From Algoriphagus sp. TR-M9 (GTDB lineage: Bacteria > Bacteroidota > Bacteroidia > Cytophagales > Cyclobacteriaceae), in NCBI RefSeq assembly GCF_027594545.1, contig NZ_CP115160.1:712501-776500 (forward strand): a DNA stretch of 64,000 bases, written 5' to 3'. This document shows positions 16,397 through 26,007 of the stretch, piece by piece. The translations under genes and the position numbers were made by a program. The first letter of the stretch is position 1. Each line of letters starts with the position of its first letter. The notes below the pieces were generated by a model. It was not told the origin of the DNA and searched no databases. It saw only the letters and a list, made by a program, of their open reading frames with translations.

Positions 16397-17002
16397 ATGG
16401 ATATGAATATAGATTTTAAGAAAATGGATGGCTTGGTGCCGGCAATCGTACAGGATACACTCTCGGGCAAAGTACTGATGCAGGGCTACATGAATGAGGA
16501 AGCTTTGGCGAAAACCAATGAAACTAAAATGGTGACTTTTTTTAGCCGCAGTAAAAACCGACTTTGGACCAAAGGAGAGACTTCCGGCAATTTCATGGAG
16601 TTGGTTTCCATCGCTGTGGACTGTGATGGGGATTCGATTCTAGTGAAAGCTAATCCGCGTGGACCGGTTTGTCACACCGGAGCTGATACTTGCTTTGAAG
16701 AAGTGAATTCTTCTAAAACAGGTTTTATCGATCAGCTGAGAGCAATCATCAAGGATAGGAAAAACAACCCTTCTGATGCTTCATACACGGCTTCCCTTTT
16801 TGCCAAGGGCATCAATAAAGTAGCTCAGAAAGTAGGGGAGGAAGCCGTGGAGATCGTGATTGAAGCCAAGGATGACAACAAGGAACTTTTCATGGGAGAA
16901 GCAGCGGACTTACTTTATCACTATTTAGTGCTTCTGGAAGCCAAAGGCTATGAGCTGGATGAAGTGATGGAGGTGCTGATTGCTAGGCATCAAAAATCCT
17001 GA
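16397..17002 (+). CDS. hisIE: Bifunctional phosphoribosyl-AMP cyclohydrolase / phosphoribosyl-ATP pyrophosphatase
   Basis: About 201 residues from ATG 16397 (a second ATG at 16403 is also possible). The N-terminal HisI domain has the metal-binding CDGDSILVKANPRGPVCHTGADTCF (Cys and Asp ligands). The C-terminal HisE domain (about 115-201) has the helical KVGEEAVEIVIEAK and EAADLLYHYLVLLEAKG. The fusion carries out steps two and three of histidine synthesis. It ends the his group. Confidence 0.94.
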   Translation: MDMNIDFKKMDGLVPAIVQDTLSGKVLMQGYMNEEALAKTNETKMVTFFSRSKNRLWTKGETSGNFMELVSIAVDCDGDSILVKANPRGPVCHTGADTCFEEVNSSKTGFIDQLRAIIKDRKNNPSDASYTASLFAKGINKVAQKVGEEAVEIVIEAKDDNKELFMGEAADLLYHYLVLLEAKGYELDEVMEVLIARHQKS

Positions 17003-17152
17003 TTTTTGCAATAGATTCAATAAAATCTAAGTCCTGATACTGGACTCTAAGTAGAAATTCTTAACTTTTTATGATTTCCATTGCTGAACTGATCTCAATG
17101 GGAATAGTGAAAAGGCCGTGATCAGGTCAGTTTTTAACCTAGTTTTTTACTT

Positions 17153-18754
17153 ATGAAGAACAAGTACGTAGATATTCACAATCCCGTATTTTTTCCTTCA
17201 GTCATTTTGTTGATAGTTTTTATGGCTGTCACGATGATTGTGGGTGAACCCATGCTGGTCCTATTCGACTCCTTTAAAAACTTTGTGACAGAAAAGACAG
17301 GCTGGCTGTTTATTCTTGCGGTCAACGTGTTCATTATTTTCTGTCTTTATCTGGGCTTTAGCAAGTACGGATCGGTGAGGCTAGGAGGGAAGGATGCAAC
17401 GCCAGACTTTTCCACCTCAGCTTGGTTTGCCATGCTATTTAGTGCCGGAATGGGGATTGGCTTATTGTTCTATGGAGTTGCAGAGCCAGTGTCGCATTAT
17501 GCCCGCCCCCCTGTAGCTGACCCATTTACCGTTGATTCTGCCCAAGATGCTATGAATTTTACCTTTTTGCATTGGGGAATACACGCTTGGGCCATTTATG
17601 CAGTGGTGGCCTTATCCCTGGCTTTCTTTGCCTTCAATAGAAATATGCCACTAACGATTCGTTCGGTGTTCTACCCGATTTTTGGAGATCGAATTCATGG
17701 GTGGATTGGCAATGTGATTGATATTTTCTCCGTTTTGGCTACGATATTTGGATTGGCTACATCCCTGGGAGTAGGGGTGCGGCAGGTCAGTGGAGGACTG
17801 GCTCATGTCTTTGGTACGCCCAATAATGTCTGGATCCAAGTGGCGCTGATCGCTGGTATAACCGCTATTGCTACCATTTCTGTGGTATCAGGCGTGGATA
17901 AAGGAGTGAAAATCCTGAGTGAATGGAACGTTCGTTTTGCAGGATTGCTATTGATTTTTGTTTTGATATTCGGCCCTACTCTTTTTGTGTTCAAATCTTT
18001 CATACAGAACATGGGAGTGTACATGACCGAGCTGGTGGAAGTGTCCACCTGGACAGAGGCCTTTGTCAATAAAGGCTGGCAAGGAGACTGGACCGTGTTT
18101 TATTGGGCCTGGTGGATTTCTTGGTCCCCATTTGTGGGGATGTTCATAGCCCGGGTATCTAAGGGGAGAACCATTCGGGAATTTATCTTTGGAGTGCTTT
18201 TGGCTCCCAGTATTTTGACCTTTTTCTGGATGACTACCCTGGGTGGTTCGGCGATTTTCATAGATATGCAGGAAGCACTTTTGGGTAGCAATCATGAATT
18301 TGCTAAAGCCATAGTAGCGGATGAGACCACGGCCTTATTTGTCTTTCTGGAGAAATTTCCCCTGCGAATGGTCGGGTCGATACTAGGGATTTTGTTAGTG
18401 GCGAGTTTCTTCGTGACTTCAGCAGATTCGGGTTCGCTGGTGATTGACAGCATTACCTCTGGAGGTAAATTGAACACGCCTACTCCTCAGCGGGTCTTTT
18501 GGGCTACTACAGAAGGAGCAGTGGCGGCTGTGTTGCTGGTAGGCGGAGGGCTGACAGCTCTTCAGACAGCCACGATTTCTACAGGATTGCCCTTTCTGGT
18601 GATACTTACGGTGATGTGTTATTCGCTCCTGAAAGGCGTGAAAAAGGAATATGCACGTGATAAGCAGTTGACTGATGAGCTGGATCAGAAGTCCTATGCC
18701 AATCGTCTGACCAAAGTGATCATGAAGCAAATCGATAAAGACAAAAAACCATGA
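17153..18754 (+). CDS. BCCT family betaine/carnitine/choline transporter
   Basis: 533 residues with 12 predicted membrane segments. GMGIGLLFYGVAEPVSHY and the Trp-rich stretch FYWAWWISWSPFVGMFIARVSKG are family signatures, and VTSADSGSLVID lies in the late core. It imports a quaternary-ammonium osmolyte, presumably with sodium or protons; which one cannot be read. Its stop overlaps the start of the following UspA-like gene by 4 bp (ATGA), implying coupled synthesis. Confidence 0.92.
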   Translation: MKNKYVDIHNPVFFPSVILLIVFMAVTMIVGEPMLVLFDSFKNFVTEKTGWLFILAVNVFIIFCLYLGFSKYGSVRLGGKDATPDFSTSAWFAMLFSAGMGIGLLFYGVAEPVSHYARPPVADPFTVDSAQDAMNFTFLHWGIHAWAIYAVVALSLAFFAFNRNMPLTIRSVFYPIFGDRIHGWIGNVIDIFSVLATIFGLATSLGVGVRQVSGGLAHVFGTPNNVWIQVALIAGITAIATISVVSGVDKGVKILSEWNVRFAGLLLIFVLIFGPTLFVFKSFIQNMGVYMTELVEVSTWTEAFVNKGWQGDWTVFYWAWWISWSPFVGMFIARVSKGRTIREFIFGVLLAPSILTFFWMTTLGGSAIFIDMQEALLGSNHEFAKAIVADETTALFVFLEKFPLRMVGSILGILLVASFFVTSADSGSLVIDSITSGGKLNTPTPQRVFWATTEGAVAAVLLVGGGLTALQTATISTGLPFLVILTVMCYSLLKGVKKEYARDKQLTDELDQKSYANRLTKVIMKQIDKDKKP

Positions 18755-19617
18755 AGCCACTAAATAAAATTGGGATTTTTCTGGATCTGAGTGAGACAGA
18801 TGAGTTTTTGCTCAGGTATTTTAAGAAGTTGGATGATGTTTTCAACTTTCATTCTTTGACTTTGGTACACTTTGTGGCGCTGGAAAATGACTCCGCAGAT
18901 CTGGTGCACCTGACTGAGCAGCTTCCAAAGCCCTTGGAGGAGATTTTAGAGGATGAGGTTCTCGAACTGGTAGAGAAGGTTTTTGGGGAGAAAAAGTCCA
19001 GCATTCACGTGAAAATCGCCTGGGGAGGCAAGCTGGATACCCTAATCAAATGGGTGGATGCAGAGCAATTCAACTTGGTGGTTTTGGGTAAAAAAGAGAA
19101 ACAAAATGGAACAGGTGTATTTAGTAGTAAGGTGATTCGACTCACTGATTCAGACTGTTTATTTGTTCCGGAAAATTCCAAAACTGAGTTTCAAAGTATT
19201 GTCTTGGGCTTGGACTTTTCAGATTACTCAGAGAAAGTAATCAGCCGTGGTTTGAGACTTTCCAATAACCTGTCCTCAAAGTTGATTCCTGTACATATTT
19301 TGAAAGCAGGCTTCCAGTACTTCCCTTACTTCAAGAATCAGGAGAAATTCCAAAAGAGCCTTCGTACCAAAGCCGAGAGCTCCTACCGGAAAATACAAAA
19401 GAAAACAGGTGTTCAGGAGGAATTGATCTGTGTGGAAGATAGTGAAAACCATATCAGCAAAAGCCTGTACGAAACCGCCCTGAGCCATCAAGCCAACTTG
19501 ATCATCATGGGCAATAAGGGAATATCCGATGAGGATGATTTGCTGGTAGGAAGTGTCACAGACCGGATGATCTCTGCCGACCGTAAAATCCCTGTACTAA
19601 TAGTCAAATCTGATTAA
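18751..19617 (+). CDS. Tandem universal stress (UspA-family) protein
   Basis: 288 residues made of two Usp folds (about 1-140 and 145-288). The C-terminal copy ends with ANLIIMGNKGISDEDDLLVGSVTDRMI, resembling the G-x2-G-x9-G-S/T nucleotide loop; the N-terminal copy is degenerate (VVLGKKEKQNG). It overlaps the BCCT transporter gene by 4 bp, so it may sense or regulate osmolyte transport; that is inference. Its 3' end meets the convergent protease gene with a shared TTAA (stop codons overlap). Confidence 0.85.
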   Translation: MKPLNKIGIFLDLSETDEFLLRYFKKLDDVFNFHSLTLVHFVALENDSADLVHLTEQLPKPLEEILEDEVLELVEKVFGEKKSSIHVKIAWGGKLDTLIKWVDAEQFNLVVLGKKEKQNGTGVFSSKVIRLTDSDCLFVPENSKTEFQSIVLGLDFSDYSEKVISRGLRLSNNLSSKLIPVHILKAGFQYFPYFKNQEKFQKSLRTKAESSYRKIQKKTGVQEELICVEDSENHISKSLYETALSHQANLIIMGNKGISDEDDLLVGSVTDRMISADRKIPVLIVKSD

Positions 19618-20933
19618 TAAGCGGGGAATTCTTGTCTTAATCCTTTAAACTGATCTATCATTTCCCATTTAGGCCTGTAAAAGGTATTCAAAAGTCTGCC
19701 GCTCACTGTACCGTTTTGCAGTACATTTAAGGCTGCAGCTAAGCGCAGGTCGCCTTGATCTCCCCAGTTGAATTGAGGTGAATCCCCTACAGCGAAGTCA
19801 ACCGGAAACCCATCGAAATAGTCAGCATTGCCAGCTGCATTAGCCGTGGCAAAAGTGATAGGCACCAGTTCAACTTTATTTTTTTGAAGGGTATTGCTAT
19901 AGCGGGATAATGGAAATGAGCCTACAGGTTTGCCATAAGTATGGTCACCTATCAAGGTGATGTCGATAAAGGGCTCCAGGGAGTTTATGATCAGTTCTGA
20001 GGCTGATGCCGTACCTCTAGAGGTAATGAATACGATTTGACTTAAGTTCAATCTTCCTTTTTTCTCAAAAGAAACACTTTTCTGAAGGTCTGTTTTGAGG
20101 GCATTGAGTTTATTCACATACATCAGTTGACCCGAATTGCCGGACTGTATCAGGTAATTATTGATTTGCTCTGCCACGGCCACAGATCCCCCTCCATTGT
20201 ACCGCAGGTCTATGATTAACTCCTCGATTCCCGCTTCTTCAAAAAACTTCATGGATTCGTCCACCTCAAGACTTTTGGTGGGGGATTGACCTGCGGTGGC
20301 CTTGAAGCTTTGATACACCCAATAGCCTACCTTTTTGTCCTCAAGTTCAATGATCTCCTGATGCAGGACGGAATTTGACTGGTATTCAGTTTTGGTATTT
20401 GTTCGTGTGGTGGTGGTACCGTCTGGTAGTCTGAAGGTAAAGGAGTTGCTGACTCCAGGTTCTGCCGCACCAAGTTGGAAATTATAAGCTCCAGCACTGT
20501 TTTTATAGCTAGCTATTGGCTGTCCGTTGATTTCTAGGATTTCCCAGCCTCTCTGCCAGCCATCTAGGCCTGCCGGTGCATCCTGAAAAACGAAAGTGAG
20601 GTAGAGCCGCTCAGAAGCATCAAATGCGAAGCCAAAACCGTGACCTGCATTCCTACCCACGAAGGCATCATTGAATGCCTCTTGCGTAGTGAGGTAAGAA
20701 AACCGGTCCAGGGGTTTGTAGATAATGGCATCAAGAAAGGCTTCATTGGATTCAAAATCGCCTGGACTCACACTAGCAGGCAACTCATCATTCCAAAAGT
20801 ACCATTCGGCCATGGATTCGTAGATAGCATTCCGTACCTCATTGGAATCCGGATTGGGAACTGGATCATCCTTTTTGTCGCAGGAGCAAACTATTCCTAA
20901 TAGCAATACGGGTAACCAAAGGCACTTTTTCAT
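19614..20933 (-). CDS. S41 family peptidase, lipoprotein
   Basis: 439 residues from ATG 20933 (MKKCLWLPVLLLGIVCSC; an ATG two codons upstream is possible). The signal ends in a lipobox before Cys18, followed by DKKDD. A PDZ-like region (GWEILEINGQPIASY) precedes the protease core DLRYNGGGS and ITSRGTASASELIINSLEP, where the Ser of SASE is the probable nucleophile. The layout matches the truncated gene at the left window edge. It may degrade or process envelope proteins; no partner is adjacent. Confidence 0.9.
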   Translation of the reverse strand: MKKCLWLPVLLLGIVCSCDKKDDPVPNPDSNEVRNAIYESMAEWYFWNDELPASVSPGDFESNEAFLDAIIYKPLDRFSYLTTQEAFNDAFVGRNAGHGFGFAFDASERLYLTFVFQDAPAGLDGWQRGWEILEINGQPIASYKNSAGAYNFQLGAAEPGVSNSFTFRLPDGTTTTRTNTKTEYQSNSVLHQEIIELEDKKVGYWVYQSFKATAGQSPTKSLEVDESMKFFEEAGIEELIIDLRYNGGGSVAVAEQINNYLIQSGNSGQLMYVNKLNALKTDLQKSVSFEKKGRLNLSQIVFITSRGTASASELIINSLEPFIDITLIGDHTYGKPVGSFPLSRYSNTLQKNKVELVPITFATANAAGNADYFDGFPVDFAVGDSPQFNWGDQGDLRLAAALNVLQNGTVSGRLLNTFYRPKWEMIDQFKGLRQEFPAY

Positions 20934-21088
20934 CTGCATGTAATTTGTCTTCTAAAGGACCTCTAGCCAATTTCGGCTTTATCAAAGCTGATCCGGGCCT
21001 ATCCGAGTGTCACCCTTTGTGTCGCTTTTGACTTTTTCTCCTCCTTGTTGGCTAATTCAGAATAACTATTTACGAATCCTTTGGAGCT

Positions 21089-21481
21089 TTAGATGGATAT
21101 ATCGTAGACTTTTACAGATTTCCACATGTGGGAATACTTGTCGATGAACTCTAAATGAAGTGGATCAACTTGGTAAGCAGCCTGATCTTCCAAGCTATCA
21201 AAGAAAGCTGTGCAGCACACATGAAAGGAGTGATCTACTACATCCCGCTCTGCAGTGGGTGCCGGGGTACCTATAATGAATTTCCCTACATTTTTGCAAC
21301 GGCCCAGCATGGGAACTGCATCTTTCATGAACTCTTCGGTGTTTGCCGCATCGTGAAGGTAAAAGTAAACTTGGTGAATCATTTTTTGTTTGGCCATTTC
21401 TTTAGCGATTGTGGTTATAGGTAAGACAGCGGTAGCACTTGCTACGCCGATGGTTTTGATAAAATTTCTTCTGGTTTTCAT
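21089..21481 (-). CDS. Dabb-domain protein with Tat signal
   Basis: 130 residues. The start MKTRRNFIKTIGVASATAVLP has the twin-arginine motif RRNFIK and a hydrophobic stretch, so it is probably exported folded. The remainder, IHQVYFYLHDAANTEEFM... to DPLHLEFIDKYSHMW, is a Dabb (stress-responsive alpha/beta barrel) domain with the family's conserved late His. Such domains dimerise; the substrate here is unknown. Confidence 0.82.
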   Translation of the reverse strand: MKTRRNFIKTIGVASATAVLPITTIAKEMAKQKMIHQVYFYLHDAANTEEFMKDAVPMLGRCKNVGKFIIGTPAPTAERDVVDHSFHVCCTAFFDSLEDQAAYQVDPLHLEFIDKYSHMWKSVKVYDISI

Positions 21482-21651
21482 CTCAAAATCAATGTATGAA
21501 TGAGGATTTATTGATTAAATTAATAGGCGTAAAAGTCCTAAATCTCCTACAATTTTAAAGATAAAAATTTAAATTGCTTTAGAAGGTTCCGGCCTTTTTA
21601 TCTACTTCGAATTAAACTGAATTTCTTTTTTGAAAAGTAAACCTCTTTAGC

Positions 21652-22638
21652 ATGAATTATAGAATTTTAGGTAAAACCGGTTGGAAAGTATCAGAAATCG
21701 GCCTTGGAACCTGGCAAGTCGGTGGGGGATGGGGTTCTCCCTTCGATCCCAAGGTGGCGGAGGAAATCCTGCACACCGCTTTTGACAGTGGAATTAACTT
21801 TGTGGACACGGCAGATGTATATGACGCGGGCCTGAGCGAAGCAGCCGTGGGAGAGGCTGTAAGGCAGCGATCAGAGAAAATATATGTGGCTACCAAGTGC
21901 GGCAGAAGAATACAGCCTCATATCAATGAAACGTACACGATTGAAAAGCTGCGTAGGCATGTAGAGGATAGCCTGAGAAATACGGGGCTAAACCGCTTGG
22001 ATCTTATCCAGCTACACTGTCCACCCAGCTCGGTATATCAGCGCGACGAGATTTTTGCCTTGTTTGAAAAGCTGAAAGCTGAAGGAAAAATCGCTGCTAT
22101 GGGGGTGAGCGTGGAGCAAGTAGAAGAAGCCAAAATGGCTATGGAATATGATATAGTCTCCAGTGTTCAGGTAATTTATAATATGTTTAGACTGAAGCCT
22201 GCGGATGAGCTATTTCCACTGGCCAAGGAAAAGAACGTAGGTTTGATTGTACGGGTGCCTCTTGCCAGCGGATTGCTAGCTGGAAAGATCAATGCAGATA
22301 CCACTTTTTCCCATGATGACCACCGCTATTTCAATCGTGAGGGAAAAGCCTTTGACAAGGGGGAGACTTTTTCGGGGGTACCATTAGAAAGGGCATTTCC
22401 GGCTATAGAAGAACTTAAAGGTGTTTTTGGAGCAGAAGTTCCCTTGGCATCCTTGGCATTGAGGTGGATCCTCATGCAAGAGCAGGTGAGCACTGTGATT
22501 CCGGGAGCATCGAAAATATCGCAGTTGGAATCCAATGTAAAGGCAAGTGAGTTACCAGGCTTGACCCCGGGTCAAATGAAGGCGGTGCAAGAGGTTTATG
22601 ATAAGCACATCCGCGAAGCCGTGCATCATCTTTGGTAA
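21652..22638 (+). CDS. Aldo/keto reductase
   Basis: 328 residues, one domain. The catalytic tetrad is visible: Asp and Tyr in NFVDTADVYDAGLSE, Lys in VATKCGRR and His in LIQLHCPP. The NADPH-binding end is VIPGASKISQLESNVKAS. It reduces carbonyl compounds; the physiological substrate cannot be told. Monocistronic, with a strong bidirectional terminator after it. Confidence 0.92.
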   Translation: MNYRILGKTGWKVSEIGLGTWQVGGGWGSPFDPKVAEEILHTAFDSGINFVDTADVYDAGLSEAAVGEAVRQRSEKIYVATKCGRRIQPHINETYTIEKLRRHVEDSLRNTGLNRLDLIQLHCPPSSVYQRDEIFALFEKLKAEGKIAAMGVSVEQVEEAKMAMEYDIVSSVQVIYNMFRLKPADELFPLAKEKNVGLIVRVPLASGLLAGKINADTTFSHDDHRYFNREGKAFDKGETFSGVPLERAFPAIEELKGVFGAEVPLASLALRWILMQEQVSTVIPGASKISQLESNVKASELPGLTPGQMKAVQEVYDKHIREAVHHLW

Positions 22639-22663
22639 CCAATACTATTCCAAGAGGATCAAA

Positions 22664-22695
22664 AAAATCCCCCAGACTTTCGCCTGGGGGATTTT
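22664..22695. terminator. Bidirectional terminator between the reductase and typA
   Basis: AAAATCCCCCAG (22664-22675) is the exact inverse of CTGGGGGATTTT (22684-22695), with A and T tracts on both sides, so it can end both convergent transcripts. Confidence 0.9.
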
Positions 22696-22732
22696 CTATA
22701 TCTTGACTCTAGAATCTTGGTTCTAAAATCTC

Positions 22733-24538
22733 TTAAGCATCTTTCTTAGCCATTCTGGTTCTTTCGCCTTCGTCCAAATAGATTTTTCTCATTCGGATAG
22801 ACTTAGGAGTGATTTCCAGGTACTCATCCTTTTGGATGTATTCCATGGATTCTTCCAAAGAGAACTTTTTAGCAGGCACGATTCTGGCATTGTCGTCAGA
22901 TCCTGAAGCACGCATGTTGGTCAATTTCTTGCCTTTTTGCACGTTTACCACGATGTCGTTGTCTCGGGAGTTTTCACCGATGACCTGACCTGTGTAAAGC
23001 TCTTCTCCAGGATCTACGAAGAATGTGCCTCTATCCTGTAGTTTTTCAATCGCATAAGCGGTACACTGTCCTGATTCCATGGAGATCAGGGAACCGTTAG
23101 TTCTACCGGGCATCACACCTTTAAAAGGCTCGTATGCAGAAAATCTGTGGTTCATAATGGCCTCACCTTGAGTAGCGGTAAGCATATTGTTTCTCAAACC
23201 GATCAATCCTCTTGAAGGGATTTTGAACTCCAAGTGCTGCAGGTCTCCCTTTGGCTCCATGATCAGCAATTCACCTTTACGCTGAGTTGCCAGTTCGATC
23301 ACCTTACCGGCAGTCTCTTCTGGTACATCTACTACCAAAGTTTCAATAGGCTCACACTTCACCCCATCGATTTCTTTATAGATCACCTGAGGCTGGCCTA
23401 CCTGAAGTTCGTACCCTTCTCTTCTCATGGTTTCGATCAAAACTGACAAGTGAAGGATACCACGTCCATAAACCAAGAATTTATCTTCCGAATCCGTTGA
23501 TTCTACACGAAGAGCAAGGTTTTTCTCAGTTTCTTTCATCAATCTATCTCTCAGGTGACGGGAAGTCACAAATTTCCCTTCTTTACCGAAGAAAGGAGAG
23601 TTGTTGATGGTAAAAAGCATATTCATCGTTGGCTCATCGATGGCGATTCTAGGCAGTGCTTCAGGATTTTCCACATCTGCCAAGGTATCTCCGATATCGA
23701 ATCCATCAATTCCGGTCACCGCACAGATATCTCCAGCAAAGGCCTCTTCCACTTTATTTTTACCTAGCCCTTCGAAAGTGTGAAGTTCTTTCACTTTTAC
23801 CTTCTTGATCGAGCCATCAGCTTTCATCAAGGCGATTTGTTGATTTTCCTTGATAGATCCTCTTTTGATACGACCTATGGCAATACGGCCTACAAAACTG
23901 GAGTAATCCAGAGATGTGATCTGCATCTGAAGTGTACCTTCGTCGATTTTCGGAGCTGGAATGTGATCCACGATAGCATCCAAAAGCGGTATGATAGAGT
24001 CTGTAGGGTTTTTCCAATCAGGTCCCATCCAGTTTTGCTTAGCTGAACCGTAAAGCGTCTGGAATTCCAGTTGCTCCTCAGTAGCATCCAAGTTGAACAT
24101 CAACTCAAATACGGATTCCTGGACTTCGTCAGGTCTACAGTTTTCCTTATCTACCTTGTTTACGACTACGATAGGAGTCAAGCCAAGGTCAAGTGCCTTA
24201 CCCAATACAAATCGGGTCTGAGGCATAGGGCCTTCAAATGCATCCACCAAAAGGATCACACCGTCCGCCATTTTCAATACACGCTCTACTTCACCACCGA
24301 AATCGGCGTGACCAGGAGTGTCAATGATGTTGATTTTAGTGTCTCTGTATCGTACAGATACGTTTTTAGAAAGGATGGTAATTCCTCGCTCACGTTCTAG
24401 ATCGTTGTTGTCAAGAATCAAGTCGTCGAACTGCTGATTCTCTCTAAAGATTTTAGAAGCATGAATGATTTTATCCACGAGTGTAGTTTTGCCGTGGTCA
24501 ACGTGTGCGATGATCGCGATATTCCGAATATTCTGCAT
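22733..24538 (-). CDS. typA: Ribosome-associated GTPase TypA/BipA
   Basis: 601 residues from ATG 24538 (MQNIRNIAIIAHVDHGKTTL); an upstream in-frame start at 24688 would add 50 residues of non-coding character. G1 AHVDHGKTT, G3 DTPGH and G4 NKVD are intact; EF-G-like domains II, III and V and the TypA-specific C-terminus follow. It acts in ribosome assembly and stress responses. It lies 150 bp after the last of the four PadR-linked membrane genes. Confidence 0.97.
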   Translation of the reverse strand: MQNIRNIAIIAHVDHGKTTLVDKIIHASKIFRENQQFDDLILDNNDLERERGITILSKNVSVRYRDTKINIIDTPGHADFGGEVERVLKMADGVILLVDAFEGPMPQTRFVLGKALDLGLTPIVVVNKVDKENCRPDEVQESVFELMFNLDATEEQLEFQTLYGSAKQNWMGPDWKNPTDSIIPLLDAIVDHIPAPKIDEGTLQMQITSLDYSSFVGRIAIGRIKRGSIKENQQIALMKADGSIKKVKVKELHTFEGLGKNKVEEAFAGDICAVTGIDGFDIGDTLADVENPEALPRIAIDEPTMNMLFTINNSPFFGKEGKFVTSRHLRDRLMKETEKNLALRVESTDSEDKFLVYGRGILHLSVLIETMRREGYELQVGQPQVIYKEIDGVKCEPIETLVVDVPEETAGKVIELATQRKGELLIMEPKGDLQHLEFKIPSRGLIGLRNNMLTATQGEAIMNHRFSAYEPFKGVMPGRTNGSLISMESGQCTAYAIEKLQDRGTFFVDPGEELYTGQVIGENSRDNDIVVNVQKGKKLTNMRASGSDDNARIVPAKKFSLEESMEYIQKDEYLEITPKSIRMRKIYLDEGERTRMAKKDA

Positions 24539-24688
24539 GGTTTGCCTGATTGAAGGCGCAAAAGTACAAATAATATTTCGCAGTAAGGTTACGAAATTAT
24601 AAAACCTAATGTTAAAAGTCTGAAATACCGTGAATTGAAAGTATTCTTGATGCCATTCGCCTTCTGGCAATACGGTTGTCCGAATCAA

Positions 24689-25387
24689 TTATGATTCATA
24701 AACAGCCTGTAACTTTTTGGTTTCAGCGATGGATCTATCCAGTACTCTTGGGATAAGAAATACAGAAATGAAACTCAGGAATACAAACACTAGCATAAAA
24801 TAGGTGGCAATGCTCTGGAAAGTAAAAGCGAAAGAATAATCCGGATTTTTCAGATAGCGCATTCCATAAAGGTTGATCTGAAAGAGTGTGTTTAAGATTA
24901 CAAATGCATTAAAGGAGCTTTTAAATGCTACATAGTTTTTAAGCTTTTTGCCGGTTTTTCCATAGGAGAAAAGCATCCCTAGAGTACTAGCAAAAAAGAA
25001 AATTGCTCCCCAAACGGGAAGACTTAGCTCATACCCAAACGGTCTTGTATTTACACTCAGCCAATACAGGATAAATCCTATGGCTGCCGGATAGATGATT
25101 CGGTAGCTTGTGAAAAACGCTATAAACTCCTCCCAGAAGAATCTGCGATAGCGTTTTTCTATACTCTTGGTATAAGACTCGGCCAAATCAGAAAACCCAA
25201 AGATCCCGAATTCGCTATGCACTTTTCGAAAAGCATCGTCAAGTGACATAGTTGGCTTTTCTTCCAAAAGCACTTCTACCTTACAAGCTACATGGTCCAG
25301 GATTTCATATTGCAAGTCGATTTCTGGATAGCCTTTGTAGGAAATCAGTTTTTTAAGGGTGTTGATTTGGGAAGGGGATAGTTTCAT
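24689..25387 (-). CDS. DH-motif membrane protein, paralogue 4
   Basis: 232 residues. The N-terminal soluble helical domain (about 1-85) starts MKLSPSQINTLKKLI and contains EILDHVACKVE (28-38), the motif shared by four neighbouring genes. About five or six hydrophobic segments follow from residue 95, with a charged tail. The start overlaps the stop of the next gene upstream by 4 bp. The combination of a PadR regulator and a short helical domain with membrane helices resembles DUF1700/HAAS-type partners of PadR, but the assignment is inference. Confidence 0.75.
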   Translation of the reverse strand: MKLSPSQINTLKKLISYKGYPEIDLQYEILDHVACKVEVLLEEKPTMSLDDAFRKVHSEFGIFGFSDLAESYTKSIEKRYRRFFWEEFIAFFTSYRIIYPAAIGFILYWLSVNTRPFGYELSLPVWGAIFFFASTLGMLFSYGKTGKKLKNYVAFKSSFNAFVILNTLFQINLYGMRYLKNPDYSFAFTFQSIATYFMLVFVFLSFISVFLIPRVLDRSIAETKKLQAVYES

Positions 25388-26007
25388 GCCAGCTGAGCTC
25401 TTTTGACTGTTCCGGAAAGTACTCTAAAGCCCGATACTAATAGCAGGCAGAACCAAAAAGTAAATGCATACAATAAGGTTTGATTGGTAAGACCTGTCCA
25501 TTGCAACCATTCCAGCTGCAATACAAACTGACTTAGCATTGCTAGCATAAATAGCATGTTTCCTGCGGCTATGATTTGGGAGTTCTTGAGTAATCTTGTT
25601 CTGATCAAACCTAAAATTGCAACGGCAAGGAAAATTAAGATAAAGCTAGTCTTTAAAACCTGCTCTGCAAACTCTGGAGTATAGTTGGAAAACGCAGTCA
25701 CAATGAACCCTATAAAATAAGTCATTACGATTACTTTAAATGCCAACCAAAAGGAAAGCATCTTCTTGAAAATTGCCTTCAGCATTCCCAGATGTGTTTG
25801 CAGAAGCAGAATTCTCTGGAATTTCTTCTGATTAAAACTGCTCAGTTTTTCATGAAGAAGGAGATCGAAGGATTGACCCTCGTCAAGATTTTCTTCAATT
25901 TCAGTAGCAATATGATCCACTAATTCTGCCCTTATATCATCATAGTAGATATTTCCGCTGGAAAGAGAGGATTGGATTTGGGAGATTTGGGAAGGGGAGA
26001 GTTTCAT
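25384..26007 (-). CDS. DH-motif membrane protein, paralogue 3
   Basis: 207 residues. The first eight residues, MKLSPSQI, are identical to paralogue 4, showing recent duplication. ELVDHIATEIE (28-38) is the shared motif, and four to five membrane segments occupy about 80-200. It overlaps its upstream neighbour by 4 bp and its downstream neighbour by 4 bp, so the four proteins are probably made in fixed proportion. Confidence 0.75.
   Translation of the reverse strand: MKLSPSQISQIQSSLSSGNIYYDDIRAELVDHIATEIEENLDEGQSFDLLLHEKLSSFNQKKFQRILLLQTHLGMLKAIFKKMLSFWLAFKVIVMTYFIGFIVTAFSNYTPEFAEQVLKTSFILIFLAVAILGLIRTRLLKNSQIIAAGNMLFMLAMLSQFVLQLEWLQWTGLTNQTLLYAFTFWFCLLLVSGFRVLSGTVKRAQLA

Noticed and set aside
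24539..24688. A 50-residue N-terminal extension of TypA
   Set aside because: Composition is non-coding and TypA proteins begin at the MQNIRNIAI start; the intergenic stretch more likely holds the promoter.
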